A stretch of 38,991 bases of DNA from Clostridia bacterium (GTDB taxonomy: Bacteria; Bacillota; Clostridia; Oscillospirales; CAG-272), in NCBI GenBank assembly GCA_017468385.1, contig JAFUIQ010000012.1:1-38991 (forward strand), read 5' to 3'. A program made the position numbers and the translations under genes. Shown piece by piece: positions 8,758 to 18,125 of this stretch (its first letter is position 1; every line of letters begins with the position of its first letter). Below the pieces are notes generated by a model. That model made no database searches and was not told where the DNA came from. It saw only the letters and a program-made list of their open reading frames with translations.

Positions 8758-9405
8758 ATGAAAAGAACTATCCGTCTTATACTCCTCGGCGCTCCCGGTG
8801 CCGGTAAAGGAACGCAGGCAGAGAAGATCTCTGCTGAATTCGGAATCCCGGCAATTTCGACCGGCGCGATCATCCGTGAGGCGATCGCTGCCGGCACCGA
8901 AATGGGAAAAAGTGCAAAAAGTTATATCGAGCGCGGCGCTCTCGTCCCCGACGAGGTCGTGATCGGAATTATCAAGGATCGTCTCGCCGAAAGCGATTGC
9001 GAAGGCGGCTTCATCCTGGATGGTTTCCCGCGCACCGTTCCGCAGGCTGCTGCGCTGGATGAAATGGGTGTGTCTATCACCGATGTCATCTCCATCGAAG
9101 TCAGCGACGAGCGGATCATCGAGCGTATGGGCGGCCGCCGCGTCTGCAAGAAGTGCGGTGCCACCTACCACGTTGTATTCAATCCGTCTCCCAAGGGAGA
9201 AAACTGCGGCGTCTGCGGTGAGGCTCTTACGATCCGCGCCGATGACGATCCGGCAGTTGTTCGCTCCCGTCTGGACGTGTATCACGAACAGACTGAGCCC
9301 CTGAAGGACTTCTACGCGAAGAAGGGTCTCCTTAAGATCGTAGAGGGACAGGAGAAGCTGGAAGATACGACCGCTCTGACTTTCAAAGCACTCGAGAACG
9401 CTTAA
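8758..9405 (+). CDS. adk: Adenylate kinase, long zinc-binding form
   Basis: Adk interconverts ATP + AMP and 2 ADP, keeping cytoplasmic adenylate energy charge. The 215-residue product has the P-loop GAPGAGKGT at residues 11-19, the DGFPRT motif at 88-93 and a LID domain with a structural zinc site at C130, C133, C150 and C153. Such four-Cys LIDs are typical of Gram-positive enzymes. GAGGTG precedes the ATG. It lies 52 bases after secY and 27 before map. Confidence 0.97.
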   Translation: MKRTIRLILLGAPGAGKGTQAEKISAEFGIPAISTGAIIREAIAAGTEMGKSAKSYIERGALVPDEVVIGIIKDRLAESDCEGGFILDGFPRTVPQAAALDEMGVSITDVISIEVSDERIIERMGGRRVCKKCGATYHVVFNPSPKGENCGVCGEALTIRADDDPAVVRSRLDVYHEQTEPLKDFYAKKGLLKIVEGQEKLEDTTALTFKALENA

Positions 9406-9432
9406 TTAAATTTAAAGAATCCAGGCTATAAC

Positions 9433-10185
9433 ATGATTTTTGTAAAGAATTCCGAGCAGATCCGACTGATGAAGATAGCCGGCCGCATTACCGGTGAGGC
9501 ACTGGCCCGGGCAGGGGAGATGGTGCGCGAAGGCGTTACCACCAAACAACTCGATGACTGCATCCGCCGTCATATCGAGGCTGCCGGCGCCCGTCCTTCC
9601 TTCCTCGGCTACGGCGGCTTCCCCGGAAGCGCTTGCATCAGTATCAATGACGAGGTCATTCACGGAATCCCCTCCGCCAAGCGTGTCTTGCAGGAAGGCG
9701 ATATCGTAAAGATCGACGTGGGCGCCTTCATCGGCGGCTATCACGGCGACAGCGCGAATACCTTCCCCGTGGGCCGCGTAAGCGACGAGGCGCTCCGGCT
9801 GATCGAGGCCACCAAACGCAGCTTTGAGCTGGGCGTGGAGGCTGCTTCGCAGCCCGGCGCTCGTCTGGGCGATGTGGGTGCCGCCATTGACGGATATGTG
9901 ACGAAAATGGGTTACTCCACAGTGAAAAAGTTCGTCGGTCACGGCATCGGCCAGGATCTTCATGAAGATCCCAACGTTCCCAACTTCGGAACGGCCGGCC
10001 GCGGTGTCCGCTTGTGCAACGGTATGACGATCGCCATCGAGCCGATGGTCAATGCCGGCGGTGCAGGGGTGTATGTCCTTCCCGACGGATGGACAGTCAA
10101 GACTACGGACGGCTCCCTGTCGGCTCATTACGAGCATACGGTGGCGCTGACTGCGGACGGTCCCATTCTCCTGACAAAAGTCTGA
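9433..10185 (+). CDS. map: Methionine aminopeptidase, type I
   Basis: This enzyme removes the initiator methionine from nascent proteins. The 250-residue product has the full pita-bread fold and the five dinuclear metal ligands at D95, D106, H170, E203 and E234, with the substrate-contact histidine at H77. The ribosome site is weak (a CCAGG eight or so bases upstream), so translation may depend partly on coupling with adk. It lies between adk and infA as in other Bacillota. Confidence 0.96.
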   Translation: MIFVKNSEQIRLMKIAGRITGEALARAGEMVREGVTTKQLDDCIRRHIEAAGARPSFLGYGGFPGSACISINDEVIHGIPSAKRVLQEGDIVKIDVGAFIGGYHGDSANTFPVGRVSDEALRLIEATKRSFELGVEAASQPGARLGDVGAAIDGYVTKMGYSTVKKFVGHGIGQDLHEDPNVPNFGTAGRGVRLCNGMTIAIEPMVNAGGAGVYVLPDGWTVKTTDGSLSAHYEHTVALTADGPILLTKV

Positions 10186-10206
10186 GGCCGAGAGGAGGAG
10201 ATTCTT

Positions 10207-10425
10207 TTGCCAAAGGATGACGTAATCGAATTTGAAGGTACGGTTGTGGAAGTACTTCCGAATGCGACCTTCAAAGTCAAACTTCCGAACGATATGATCG
10301 TAACCGCCCATATCTCCGGAAAACTTCGAATGAACTATATTAAGATTCTGCTGGGCGATAAGGTGACGGTCGAGGTTTCTATCTACGATCCTACGAAGGG
10401 CAGAATCACCTGGCGCAGCAAATAA
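10207..10425 (+). CDS. infA: Translation initiation factor IF-1
   Basis: IF-1 blocks the A site of the 30S subunit during initiation. The 72-residue OB-fold protein has the family sequence [20 protein letters not shown] and ends in GRITWRSK. The start codon is TTG at 10207, behind AGAGGAGGAG. Length matches the family exactly. A rare start codon for such an abundant factor may help limit its level. Confidence 0.96.
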   Translation: MPKDDVIEFEGTVVEVLPNATFKVKLPNDMIVTAHISGKLRMNYIKILLGDKVTVEVSIYDPTKGRITWRSK

Positions 10426-10459
10426 GCTGAGCTTATATTTCTGAAAGGTGGTAGCAACT

Positions 10460-10573
10460 TTGAAAGTAAAGCCTTCCGTTAAGAAAATCTGCGACAAGTG
10501 CAAGATTATTAAGCGCAACGGTCATGTAATGGTCATTTGCGAGAATCCGAAGCACAAGCAGAGACAGGGCTGA
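10460..10573 (+). CDS. rpmJ: 50S ribosomal protein L36, zinc-binding form
   Basis: L36 is the smallest ribosomal protein. It binds 23S rRNA near the factor-binding region through a zinc ribbon. The frame from TTG at 10460 gives 37 residues, [20 protein letters not shown] and so on, with zinc ligands C11, C14, C27 and H32. AAAGGTGG at 10444-10451 is the ribosome site. Position between infA and rpsM is standard. Confidence 0.95.
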   Translation: MKVKPSVKKICDKCKIIKRNGHVMVICENPKHKQRQG

Positions 10574-10585
10574 TAAATCAGCCGA

Positions 10586-10602
10586 ACGCGGGATGCCCGC
10601 GT
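10586..10602 (+). other. GC-rich hairpin between rpmJ and rpsM
   Basis: A seven-base-pair stem ACGCGGG/CCCGCGT with a three-base loop lies just after rpmJ, followed by CAAAAAAA instead of a T-run. In the mRNA it could act as an RNase processing or stability element. It would look like a terminator only on the other strand, where no gene ends. Confidence 0.4.
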
Positions 10603-10632
10603 CAAAAAAACTCAAAAGAGGTGAAATAAACA

Positions 10633-11001
10633 ATGGCTCGTATATCCGGTGTTGATATTCCGAATTCCAAACGCGTCGAGATCGCGCTGACCTACATTTA
10701 TGGAATCGGTCTGAAGAGCTCCAAAGATATCCTGGCTAAAACCGGTATCAATCCTGACACCCGCGCAAAGGACCTGACTGAGGATGATATTGCGAAGCTC
10801 CGTGACGAGATCGAAAACCACTACACCGTAGAAGGCGAACTCCGCCGCGAAGTTGCGATGAACATTAAGCGCCTTGTTGAGACGAACTGCTACCGTGGTA
10901 TTCGCCACAGAAAAGGTCTGCCGGTTCGCGGACAGCGCACTAAGACGAACGCGAGAACTCGTAAGGGTCCCGCTAAGACTATCGCAAATAAGAAGAAGTA
11001 A
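10633..11001 (+). CDS. rpsM: 30S ribosomal protein S13
   Basis: S13 forms intersubunit bridges from the 30S head and contacts the P-site tRNA through its basic tail. The 122 residues start [19 protein letters not shown] and end with the conserved basic region [19 protein letters not shown] and its lysine-rich tail. AAGAGGTG precedes the ATG. It opens the alpha-type gene group rpsM-rpsK-rpsD-rpoA-rplQ. Confidence 0.97.
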   Translation: MARISGVDIPNSKRVEIALTYIYGIGLKSSKDILAKTGINPDTRAKDLTEDDIAKLRDEIENHYTVEGELRREVAMNIKRLVETNCYRGIRHRKGLPVRGQRTKTNARTRKGPAKTIANKKK

Positions 11002-11018
11002 AGGAGTGACCAAGTTTC

Positions 11019-11420
11019 ATGGCTAAGGCAACTGGCGCAAAGAAAGTAATCAAGAAACGCCGCGAGCGTAAAAATATTGAGAAGGGAACTGCTCACATCA
11101 GCTCTACCTTCAACAACACGATCGTGACCATCACGGACACTGCCGGAAACGCAATCAGCTGGGCATCTGCCGGCGAAATGGGTTTCAAGGGTTCCAGAAA
11201 ATCGACTCCTTATGCCGCACAGACCGCCGCTGAAGTAGCAGCCAAGGCTGCTGTTGAGCACGGTATGAAGACCGTTGAAGTTTTCGTGAAAGGCCCCGGC
11301 CCGGGACGTGAATCCGCAATCCGCGCTCTGCAGACTGCCGGTCTGGACATCACCTTGATCCGCGATGTCACCCCGATCCCGCACAACGGCTGCCGCCCTC
11401 CGAAGCGCAGACGTGTTTAA
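11019..11420 (+). CDS. rpsK: 30S ribosomal protein S11
   Basis: S11 lies on the 30S platform near the E site and the mRNA Shine-Dalgarno helix. The 133 residues include [20 protein letters not shown] and the C-terminal [18 protein letters not shown], both diagnostic. AAGGAG lies ahead of the ATG. It is 17 bases after rpsM and 23 before rpsD. Confidence 0.97.
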   Translation: MAKATGAKKVIKKRRERKNIEKGTAHISSTFNNTIVTITDTAGNAISWASAGEMGFKGSRKSTPYAAQTAAEVAAKAAVEHGMKTVEVFVKGPGPGRESAIRALQTAGLDITLIRDVTPIPHNGCRPPKRRRV

Positions 11421-11443
11421 TTGAAAAAGGAGGATAAATCAGT

Positions 11444-12070
11444 ATGGCTAGATATACAGGACCTTCCTGCAAGCTCTGCCGCAGAGAAGGCAAAAAGCTG
11501 TTCCTGAAAGGCGATCGCTGCCTGAGCGATAAGTGTGCTGTTGCAAAGCGCCCCAATGCGCCCGGACCTCACACCCAGGCTCGTAAGTCTGTGAAGGAGT
11601 ACGGTCTCCAGCACAGAGAGAAGATGACTGCACGTCGTTACTACGGCGTACTTGAGAACCAGTTCCATGCATACTATGAGAAGGCCGACAAGCAGGAAGG
11701 CGTAGCAGGTGCAAACCTTCTGAGCCTGCTCGAGCGTCGTCTGGACAACGTAGTATACAGAATCGGCCTCGCAAGCAGCCGTAAAGAATCCCGTCAGCTG
11801 ATCCGTCACGCTCACTTCACTCTGAATGGCAAGAAGGTAGACATTCCTTCCATCATTCTGAAGGTTGGCGATGTGATCGCGCTGAAGGAAAAGTCTCGTT
11901 CTTCTGAGAAGTTCAAGGCTCTGGCTGAACAGATGGAAGCTGTAATCACTCCCAAGTGGCTGGAAGTAGACAAGGATAACTTCTCCTGCAAGGTAATCGC
12001 TATCCCGCAGAGAGACGATATCGACTTCCCGTTCGAGGAGCAGCTCATCATCGAGCTCTATTCCAAGTAA
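11444..12070 (+). CDS. rpsD: 30S ribosomal protein S4, zinc-binding form
   Basis: S4 is a primary 16S rRNA assembly protein and part of the mRNA entry helicase site; in several bacteria it regulates its own operon. The 208-residue product carries the N-terminal zinc site C9, C12, C26, C31 and a C-terminal S4 RNA-binding domain ([20 protein letters not shown]). Unlike in many Bacillus species, it lies inside the alpha cluster, between rpsK and rpoA. AAAGGAGG gives a strong start. Confidence 0.97.
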   Translation: MARYTGPSCKLCRREGKKLFLKGDRCLSDKCAVAKRPNAPGPHTQARKSVKEYGLQHREKMTARRYYGVLENQFHAYYEKADKQEGVAGANLLSLLERRLDNVVYRIGLASSRKESRQLIRHAHFTLNGKKVDIPSIILKVGDVIALKEKSRSSEKFKALAEQMEAVITPKWLEVDKDNFSCKVIAIPQRDDIDFPFEEQLIIELYSK

Positions 12071-12232
12071 TAACCTGCCGGCGGTGTTTCGTACATGCCG
12101 GTGGGCACGCTCCCCTGAAGGGCAGGGCTGCGTAGCATGATCCGGACTGATCCGCACCCCATAAGGCAAAAATCCGTCTTACCCGGCAAATTTGTGGATT
12201 TGCATACAAGAATAAACGGAGGGTTATTATAG
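12071..12232 (+). other. 162-base spacer between rpsD and rpoA
   Basis: This is the longest spacer in the supercluster. It contains short GC-rich inverted segments, such as GCCGG/CCGGC-type repeats and a CCCCTGAAGGGC hairpin, and ends with CGGAGGG as the rpoA ribosome site. No convincing promoter hexamers or coding frame were found. An RNA structure for S4-mediated or processing control would fit the location but is not proved. Confidence 0.3.
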
Positions 12233-13204
12233 ATGATTGAAATAGAAAAGCCGAATATTACGACAGTTAACCTGTCGGATGATGGCCGGAACGGTAAGTT
12301 TATCGTTGAACCTTTGGAGAGAGGTTACGGGGTAACCCTCGGAAACTCCCTCCGCCGCGTACTGCTCAGTTCTCTCCCCGGTGTGGCTGTAACCAGCATC
12401 AAGATCGACGGCGTTCTGCACGAGATCTCCACCATCACCGGCGTGAAAGAGGACGTTTGTGAGATCGTTCTGAATGTAAAGGGCATCACCGCCAAACTGC
12501 ACGGTGATTCCGCCAAGATGGCTGTGATCGATATGACCGGTCCGTGCGTTGTTACGGCTGGCGATATCAATCAGGATGCCGATCTGGAGATTCTGAACCC
12601 CGATCATCACATCGCTACTCTCGGCGAGAATGTTCGTTTCTACATGGAGCTGACCTTCGACCACGGTCGCGGTTACGTTTCCCAGGATAAGAACAAGCAG
12701 ATCTATGCGCAGGTAAATCAGGGTGCATCCGCTCCTATCGGAACCATCTTCACCGACTCCATTTACACGCCTGTTTACAATGTAAACTACACCGTGGAAA
12801 ATACCCGCGTCGGTTCGAATACGGACTACGATAAGCTGACCCTGGAAGTGCTTACCAACGGCACGATCTCTGCAAAAGAAGCGATTTCACTTGGCGCCAA
12901 GATACTCAACGAGCATCTCAATTTGTTCGTCGATCTGTCCGACGAGGCAAAGAACGCTGAAATTATGGTAGAGCGTGAGGAAACCATCAAGGAAAAAGTC
13001 CTTGAGATGACCATTGAGGAGCTTGACATGTCTGTCCGCAGCTTCAACTGCTTGAAGCGCGCAGGCATCGATACGGTTGAAGATCTTACCAACCGGACGG
13101 AAGAGGATATGATCAAGGTCAGAAACCTCGGTAAGAAATCGCTGGAAGAGGTCATTCTCAAACTCCACTCCCTCGGCCTGGAACTCAAGAAAGAGGAAGA
13201 GTGA
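12233..13204 (+). CDS. rpoA: DNA-directed RNA polymerase subunit alpha
   Basis: Alpha dimers start assembly of RNA polymerase, and the C-terminal domains bind UP elements and activators. The 323-residue product has the N-terminal assembly domain ([20 protein letters not shown] at residues 29-48), a flexible linker near 228-245, and the C-terminal domain with [17 protein letters not shown] and [10 protein letters not shown]. Length is a little above the usual 314. The ATG follows CGGAGGG. It is co-transcribed with rpsD and rplQ. Confidence 0.98.
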   Translation: MIEIEKPNITTVNLSDDGRNGKFIVEPLERGYGVTLGNSLRRVLLSSLPGVAVTSIKIDGVLHEISTITGVKEDVCEIVLNVKGITAKLHGDSAKMAVIDMTGPCVVTAGDINQDADLEILNPDHHIATLGENVRFYMELTFDHGRGYVSQDKNKQIYAQVNQGASAPIGTIFTDSIYTPVYNVNYTVENTRVGSNTDYDKLTLEVLTNGTISAKEAISLGAKILNEHLNLFVDLSDEAKNAEIMVEREETIKEKVLEMTIEELDMSVRSFNCLKRAGIDTVEDLTNRTEEDMIKVRNLGKKSLEEVILKLHSLGLELKKEEE

Positions 13205-13254
13205 TCCGCACCGGATTGGGTGCATAAATAGTTTTGCAAAGGAGGACATAGACA

Positions 13255-13632
13255 ATGCCCGGTACCAGAAAACTTGGTAGACCTACCGCCCACAGAAATT
13301 CTATGCTGCGCGGTCTGGTTACCTATCTGATAGAAAACGGTTCCATTGAGACAACTCTCACCCGTGCAAAGGAAGTTCGTTGCATCGCGGAGAAGATGGT
13401 TACTCTTGGCAAGAAGAACACTCTTGCAAGCCGTCGTGCCGCTCTCGCTTACATTACCAAGGAGGATGCAGTTGCTAAACTGTTCAACGTAATCGCTCCT
13501 AAGTATGCAGAGATCAGCGGTGGTTACACCCGCATCTACAAGCTCGGACCCCGTCGCGGTGACGGCGCTGAGATGGCTCTCATTCAGTTCGTTGAGCCCG
13601 AAGCTCCTAAGGCTGAAGAGGAAGCAAAGTAA
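13255..13632 (+). CDS. rplQ: 50S ribosomal protein L17
   Basis: L17 lies near the exit tunnel. The 125-residue product starts [20 protein letters not shown], continues with [15 protein letters not shown] and ends in the family's [13 protein letters not shown] followed by a Glu/Ala tail. AAAGGAGG precedes the ATG. It is the last gene of the supercluster; the ECF-transporter genes, truA, rplM and rpsI that often follow in Bacillota are absent here. Confidence 0.97.
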   Translation: MPGTRKLGRPTAHRNSMLRGLVTYLIENGSIETTLTRAKEVRCIAEKMVTLGKKNTLASRRAALAYITKEDAVAKLFNVIAPKYAEISGGYTRIYKLGPRRGDGAEMALIQFVEPEAPKAEEEAK

Positions 13633-13658
13633 TTTGCGCTTCGTAGAAGCATAAGTAA

Positions 13659-13690
13659 CCTCCCCATGGTTAGCCATGGGGAGGTTTTTT
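13659..13690 (+). terminator. Terminator of the ribosomal protein supercluster
   Basis: A perfect 11-base-pair stem, CCTCCCCATGG/CCATGGGGAGG, with loop TTAG is followed by six T residues. It is a textbook intrinsic terminator 26 bases after the rplQ stop. Confidence 0.95.
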
Positions 13691-13727
13691 GTATAAGAAA
13701 AACGGGAGTGGGTTCTCACATCCCGTT

Positions 13728-13928
13728 TCATTTTTTGTATCGGATCAAATCGGATATATCGCATTCCAGCGCGTCGCACATCCGATTCAGTATGTCACTG
13801 TCGTAGCGAACCACTTTGTTCTTGTAATAATTGTCCACAATTTGAAACCGTATCCCGGTTCGCTTGGCCAATTCATAACGGGTTATGCCGTGTTCGTCTA
13901 AATATTTGTTCAGTGTCAGTTGAATCAC
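13728..13928 (-). CDS. Small XRE-family helix-turn-helix repressor
   Basis: A 66-residue protein that is almost only a Cro/C1-type DNA-binding domain. The helix-turn-helix falls around residues 18-37 (YELAKRTGIRFQIVDNYYKN), and the ending ALECDISDLIRYKK is typical. The GTG at 13928 is preceded by AAGGGAG. It is divergent from the SLOG gene at 14030. The shared gap holds two 24-base palindromes at the promoters, so it probably represses itself and its neighbour; this is inference from layout. No partner domain or sensor region is present. Confidence 0.85.
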   Translation of the reverse strand: MIQLTLNKYLDEHGITRYELAKRTGIRFQIVDNYYKNKVVRYDSDILNRMCDALECDISDLIRYKK

Positions 13929-13945
13929 TGCATCACTCCCTTTCC

Positions 13946-13969
13946 GTATATATTTTAATAAATATATAC
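13946..13969. promoter_or_regulatory. Palindromic operator 1 of the XRE/SLOG pair
   Basis: Perfect palindrome with ten-base arms GTATATATTT/AAATATATAC around TAAT. It lies just upstream of the rightward -35 and covers the candidate leftward -10 TAAAAT of the XRE gene. A second 24-base site with the same ends lies at 13994-14017, suggesting paired binding by the XRE dimer. Confidence 0.7.
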
Positions 13970-13973
13970 ATCA

Positions 13974-14002
13974 TTGACAATTACCCTGTTAAGGTATATA
14001 CT
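13974..14002 (+). promoter_or_regulatory. Consensus promoter of the SLOG gene, face to face with the XRE promoter
   Basis: TTGACA at 13974-13979 and TATACT at 13997-14002 are separated by exactly 17 bases. On the other strand TTGTCA (13980-13975) and TAAAAT, also 17 bases apart, would serve the XRE gene. The two -35 boxes share the same six or seven base pairs, so the promoters overlap and probably compete. Confidence 0.8.
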
Positions 14003-14017
14003 TATATAAATATATAC
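13994..14017. promoter_or_regulatory. Palindromic operator 2, overlapping the SLOG gene -10
   Basis: A 24-base imperfect palindrome that starts GTATATAC and ends ATATATAC, the same length and ends as operator 1. It contains the -10 TATACT, so a bound repressor would block open-complex formation. Confidence 0.65.
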
Positions 14018-14029
14018 AGAGGTGGTTTC

Positions 14030-14374
14030 ATGAAGTTACTGATTGCTGGTTCGAGGAGTATCCGGGAATGGGATATATCCAATTATGTGCCTCCTGAAAC
14101 GGATTTAATCATCAGCGGCGGTGCAAAAGGGGTGGATACACTGGCGGAGCTGTATGCGGATGAGCATGGTATTCCCAAGCGAATTATCCGTCCGCAGTAC
14201 GAGTTGTACGGGAAAGCGGCACCGTTGAAAAGAAACGAGCAAATGGTGGATCTGGCAGATCATGTACTGATCCTGTGGGATGGACAATCCCGCGGCACCC
14301 AGTATACCATGGACTATGTCGCCAAAAAAGGGAAGCCTGTGACGGTAGTCCTCTGTAAAAGTAACGAAAAATGA
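14030..14374 (+). CDS. DUF2493 / SLOG-superfamily nucleotide-binding protein
   Basis: A 114-residue Rossmann-like protein of the YspA/cpYpsA-type SLOG group (DUF2493). The motifs are KLLIAGSRSI at residues 2-11, ISGGAKGVD at 28-36, a GKAAPLKRN segment at 61-69 and SRGT at 87-90. SLOG domains are thought to bind nucleotides or nucleotide-derived ligands and occur in signalling, toxin and phage-defence contexts; the ligand here is unknown. The ATG at 14030 follows GAGGTGG. Expression is likely controlled by the divergent XRE repressor through the two palindromes. A hairpin repeat lies just after the stop. Confidence 0.85.
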   Translation: MKLLIAGSRSIREWDISNYVPPETDLIISGGAKGVDTLAELYADEHGIPKRIIRPQYELYGKAAPLKRNEQMVDLADHVLILWDGQSRGTQYTMDYVAKKGKPVTVVLCKSNEK

Positions 14375-14378
14375 TTAG

Positions 14379-14423
14379 GAAAGTTTTTGAGGGGTATGGG
14401 GAACTTTTTTCAAAAAGTTCCCC
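14379..14423 (+). repeat. Hairpin repeat family, copy A
   Basis: AAAGTTTTTGAGGGGTAT followed by a perfect 12-base-pair hairpin, GGGGAACTTTTT/AAAAAGTTCCCC (14398-14423). Related copies lie at 17965-18018 (reverse), 18069-18112 (forward) and 26548-26598 (reverse). It sits between two convergent genes and may double as a terminator. Confidence 0.75.
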
Positions 14424-14429
14424 GCCGTT

Positions 14430-15749
14430 TCATTCTCCCCACCGTTCTCTCCTCCCCAGCACCAAAAGGCATACTACATTCAGACAGGTCATCAGCGAAA
14501 TCACCAGATCGGCAATCTGCCACATGGCCCCCGGGGAAATCACCGATCCGATCAGAATCGCCCCGGCGGATAAGGTCAGATATATCCTCTTGGCCGCGGG
14601 CCCGGGTAGGAAATACCGCAGGGCTTCCACGCCGTAACAACTCTGACAGACCACGGTGGCAAAGGCGAACAGTACGATGGAAATCCGCAGAAGAATGTCC
14701 GAAAGAGACGCCAGCCACGGCCCGCCGATCTCGCCGCTCAATTGGGTGAACGCCGCCAGCGACAGCCGGATGCCGTCCAATCCCTCGCCGTCGACATACA
14801 GCAGGATCACCAATGCTGTGACGGTGCAGAGCAGCACCGTGTCCGCAAACACCTCGAAAATTCCCAGGCATCCCTGATGATGGGCGCTGGGCGTGTCGGC
14901 TGCCGCGTGGGCGGTGGGGGATGTGCCGCATCCCGCTTCGTTGGAGAATATCCCGCGCGTAATCCCAAAACGGACGGCACGGCTGACGCCAAATCCCAAC
15001 GCGCCGCCGGCCGCGGGACGAAGGGCCCATGCTTCCTCCCAGATGCGGCAGAGCACGGAGGGGATCCTCTCCCGATTGGCGGCCAGAAGGAGCAGGGAAA
15101 GGCCAATGTACACCACGCTCAAGGTGGGAATCAGATAGAGAGTCAAAGTGGACACGCGGTGCGTGCCGCCCGTGGATGCGGCGATGGCAGGAATGGCAAA
15201 GAGAATCCCGAACAGAATCGGCGGTATGGGCATGCAGGATGCGGCGGCGTGAACCTGGACGATGTTTCCTGTCAGCAGTGCGTTGGCGGCGCACAACAGG
15301 GCAAAGATCCCGCCAAGACAGATGGCAGTTCTGCTCCCGCGAGAGCCGAGCCCATCCCGAATGTAATACATGGCCCCGCCGAAATAGGCGGTTTTACCAT
15401 TCTCCGTGCGGCATCGCCGCCACCGGACGGCCAGAAACACCTCTGCGTACTTGACACTCATGGCGGCCAGTGCGCCTACGAGCATCCATAGTACCGCCCC
15501 CGGTCCCCCCGCCACAATGGCGGTGGCCACACCTGCGATGTTGCCTACCCCCAATGTGCCTGCCAGCGCCATGGTCAAAGCGGCGAGGGGCGATGTGCCG
15601 CTGTGGGACACCGATGCCCGCAGCGTTTTCAGGAAGCGGATCGGATGCTGAAAATAAAAGAAGCGAAGCCGGACGCCAAACCACACACCGGCCAGCAGAA
15701 GCAGGGCGGGAGTGAGGATGCCGCACAGCACGGACAACAGATTTTCCAC
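14430..15749 (-). CDS. Sodium:amino-acid symporter, AGCS (alanine/glycine) family
   Basis: An integral membrane transporter that probably imports alanine or glycine with sodium. The 439 residues are strongly hydrophobic with about ten segments. The AGCS signature region GTLGVGNIAGVATAIVAGG lies around residues 64-82, and GITRGIFSNEAGCGTSPTAHA around 260-280 is also family-typical. The GTG at 15749 follows AAAGGAGG. The high Arg content in the first cytoplasmic loop is ordinary. It is a single gene, convergent with the SLOG gene and divergent from groES. Exact substrate cannot be told from sequence. Confidence 0.93.
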   Translation of the reverse strand: MENLLSVLCGILTPALLLLAGVWFGVRLRFFYFQHPIRFLKTLRASVSHSGTSPLAALTMALAGTLGVGNIAGVATAIVAGGPGAVLWMLVGALAAMSVKYAEVFLAVRWRRCRTENGKTAYFGGAMYYIRDGLGSRGSRTAICLGGIFALLCAANALLTGNIVQVHAAASCMPIPPILFGILFAIPAIAASTGGTHRVSTLTLYLIPTLSVVYIGLSLLLLAANRERIPSVLCRIWEEAWALRPAAGGALGFGVSRAVRFGITRGIFSNEAGCGTSPTAHAAADTPSAHHQGCLGIFEVFADTVLLCTVTALVILLYVDGEGLDGIRLSLAAFTQLSGEIGGPWLASLSDILLRISIVLFAFATVVCQSCYGVEALRYFLPGPAAKRIYLTLSAGAILIGSVISPGAMWQIADLVISLMTCLNVVCLLVLGRRERWGE

Positions 15750-15815
15750 GCCGAAATCCCTCCTTTCCCGTGGTATATTTCATGTATATGTATATCCGGG
15801 GCGAAATAGGACGGT

Positions 15816-15842
15816 TTAGCACTCGGCGGATGAGAGGATTAA
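15816..15842. promoter_or_regulatory. Degenerate second CIRCE-like site
   Basis: TTAGCACTC, nine bases, GAGGATTAA. The left arm matches the CIRCE consensus perfectly, and the right arm matches 6 of 9 with exactly the nine-base spacer of CIRCE. It lies 120 bases upstream of the canonical site and between the divergent symporter and groES genes. It could be an auxiliary HrcA site or a decayed duplicate. Confidence 0.45.
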
Positions 15843-15893
15843 ATTCATCGGACTTTGCAAATGTTAATTAAATGTGAATATTCGAAAAAAACC

Positions 15894-15922
15894 TTGATTT
15901 TTCCATGGAAACAGTATAGAAT
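15894..15922 (+). promoter_or_regulatory. groESL promoter
   Basis: TTGATT at 15894-15899 and TAGAAT at 15917-15922 with a 17-base spacer form a sigma-A type promoter. It lies directly upstream of the CIRCE element, the usual HrcA-regulated layout. Confidence 0.8.
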
Positions 15923-15935
15923 AATACCCGTAGGG

Positions 15936-15962
15936 TTGGCACTCCAAAAATATGAGTGCTAA
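15936..15962 (+). promoter_or_regulatory. CIRCE element (HrcA operator)
   Basis: TTGGCACTC, nine bases, GAGTGCTAA: one mismatch to the consensus TTAGCACTC-N9-GAGTGCTAA. It sits downstream of the groES promoter and in the 5' leader, where HrcA represses transcription until heat shock. No hrcA gene is in the window. Confidence 0.95.
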
Positions 15963-16022
15963 TTCATTGAAGAAAAATGAATCATGTGTGCGTGTGAAAG
16001 CGCACCGTACAGGAGGTATACT

Positions 16023-16307
16023 ATGACGATTAAGCCTTTGGCAGACCGCGTTGTGGTTTGCGCTGTAGCAGCGGAAGAGACCACCAAGAGCGGCATCGTA
16101 CTGCCCGGTACTGCACAGGAGAAGCCCCAGGTAGCTGAGGTGGTTGCCGTAGGTCCCGGCGGACTGGTTGACGGCAAAGAGGTCGTAATGACCGTAAAGG
16201 TTGGCGATAAGGTAATCACCAGCAAGTACGCCGGCACGGAAGTAAAGTGCGACGGCAAAGAGTACAATATCGTTCGTCAGAGCGATATTCTCGCAATTGT
16301 TGAGTAA
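16023..16307 (+). CDS. groES: Co-chaperonin GroES
   Basis: GroES is the ten-kilodalton lid of the GroEL folding chamber. The 94-residue product begins MTIKPLADRVVVC and has the mobile loop around EETTKSGIVLPGTAQEKP, with the family ending YNIVRQSDILAIVE. The ATG at 16023 follows AGGAGGTA; upstream in-frame starts lack a ribosome site. It is co-transcribed with groEL under CIRCE/HrcA control. Confidence 0.98.
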   Translation: MTIKPLADRVVVCAVAAEETTKSGIVLPGTAQEKPQVAEVVAVGPGGLVDGKEVVMTVKVGDKVITSKYAGTEVKCDGKEYNIVRQSDILAIVE

Positions 16308-16319
16308 TCGGAGGATTAA

Positions 16320-17954
<1,635 letters not shown>

Positions 17955-17964
17955 GATACGCTAT

Positions 17965-18018
17965 CGGGGAAACCTCTTTGCAAAGAGGTTTCCCCGAACC
18001 CTTTCCAGAAAACCTAAA
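17965..18018 (-). repeat. Hairpin repeat family, copy B
   Basis: A perfect 15-base-pair stem, CGGGGAAACCTCTTT/AAAGAGGTTTCCCCG (17965-17996) with a two-base loop, followed by GAACCCTTTCCAGAAAAC. Read on the minus strand this gives GTTTTCTGG and a G-rich stretch before the hairpin, the same arrangement as copies A, C and D. Confidence 0.6.
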
Positions 18019-18021
18019 ACA

Positions 18022-18060
18022 AAAAAGAGGGATACAGTTTTTGCTGTATCCCTTTATTTA
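18022..18060. terminator. Bidirectional terminator after groEL
   Basis: Stem AGGGATACAG/CTGTATCCCT (18028-18053) with a six-base loop, then TTTATTTA on the plus strand and a T-run on the minus strand (six A residues on plus just before the stem). It can end both groESL and the minus-strand SDR gene. Confidence 0.9.
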
Positions 18061-18068
18061 TTGATTAG

Positions 18069-18112
18069 AGTTTTCGCGGGGTGTGGGGTGCCTTTTTCAA
18101 AAGGCGCCCCAC
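18069..18112 (+). repeat. Hairpin repeat family, copy C
   Basis: AGTTTTCGCGGGGTGT leading into a 14-base-pair stem GTGGGGTGCCTTTT/AAAAGGCGCCCCAC (18083-18112) with one wobble pair. It is only about 70 bases from copy B and in the opposite orientation. Confidence 0.65.
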
Positions 18113-18125
18113 GTATCCCGCTCCC

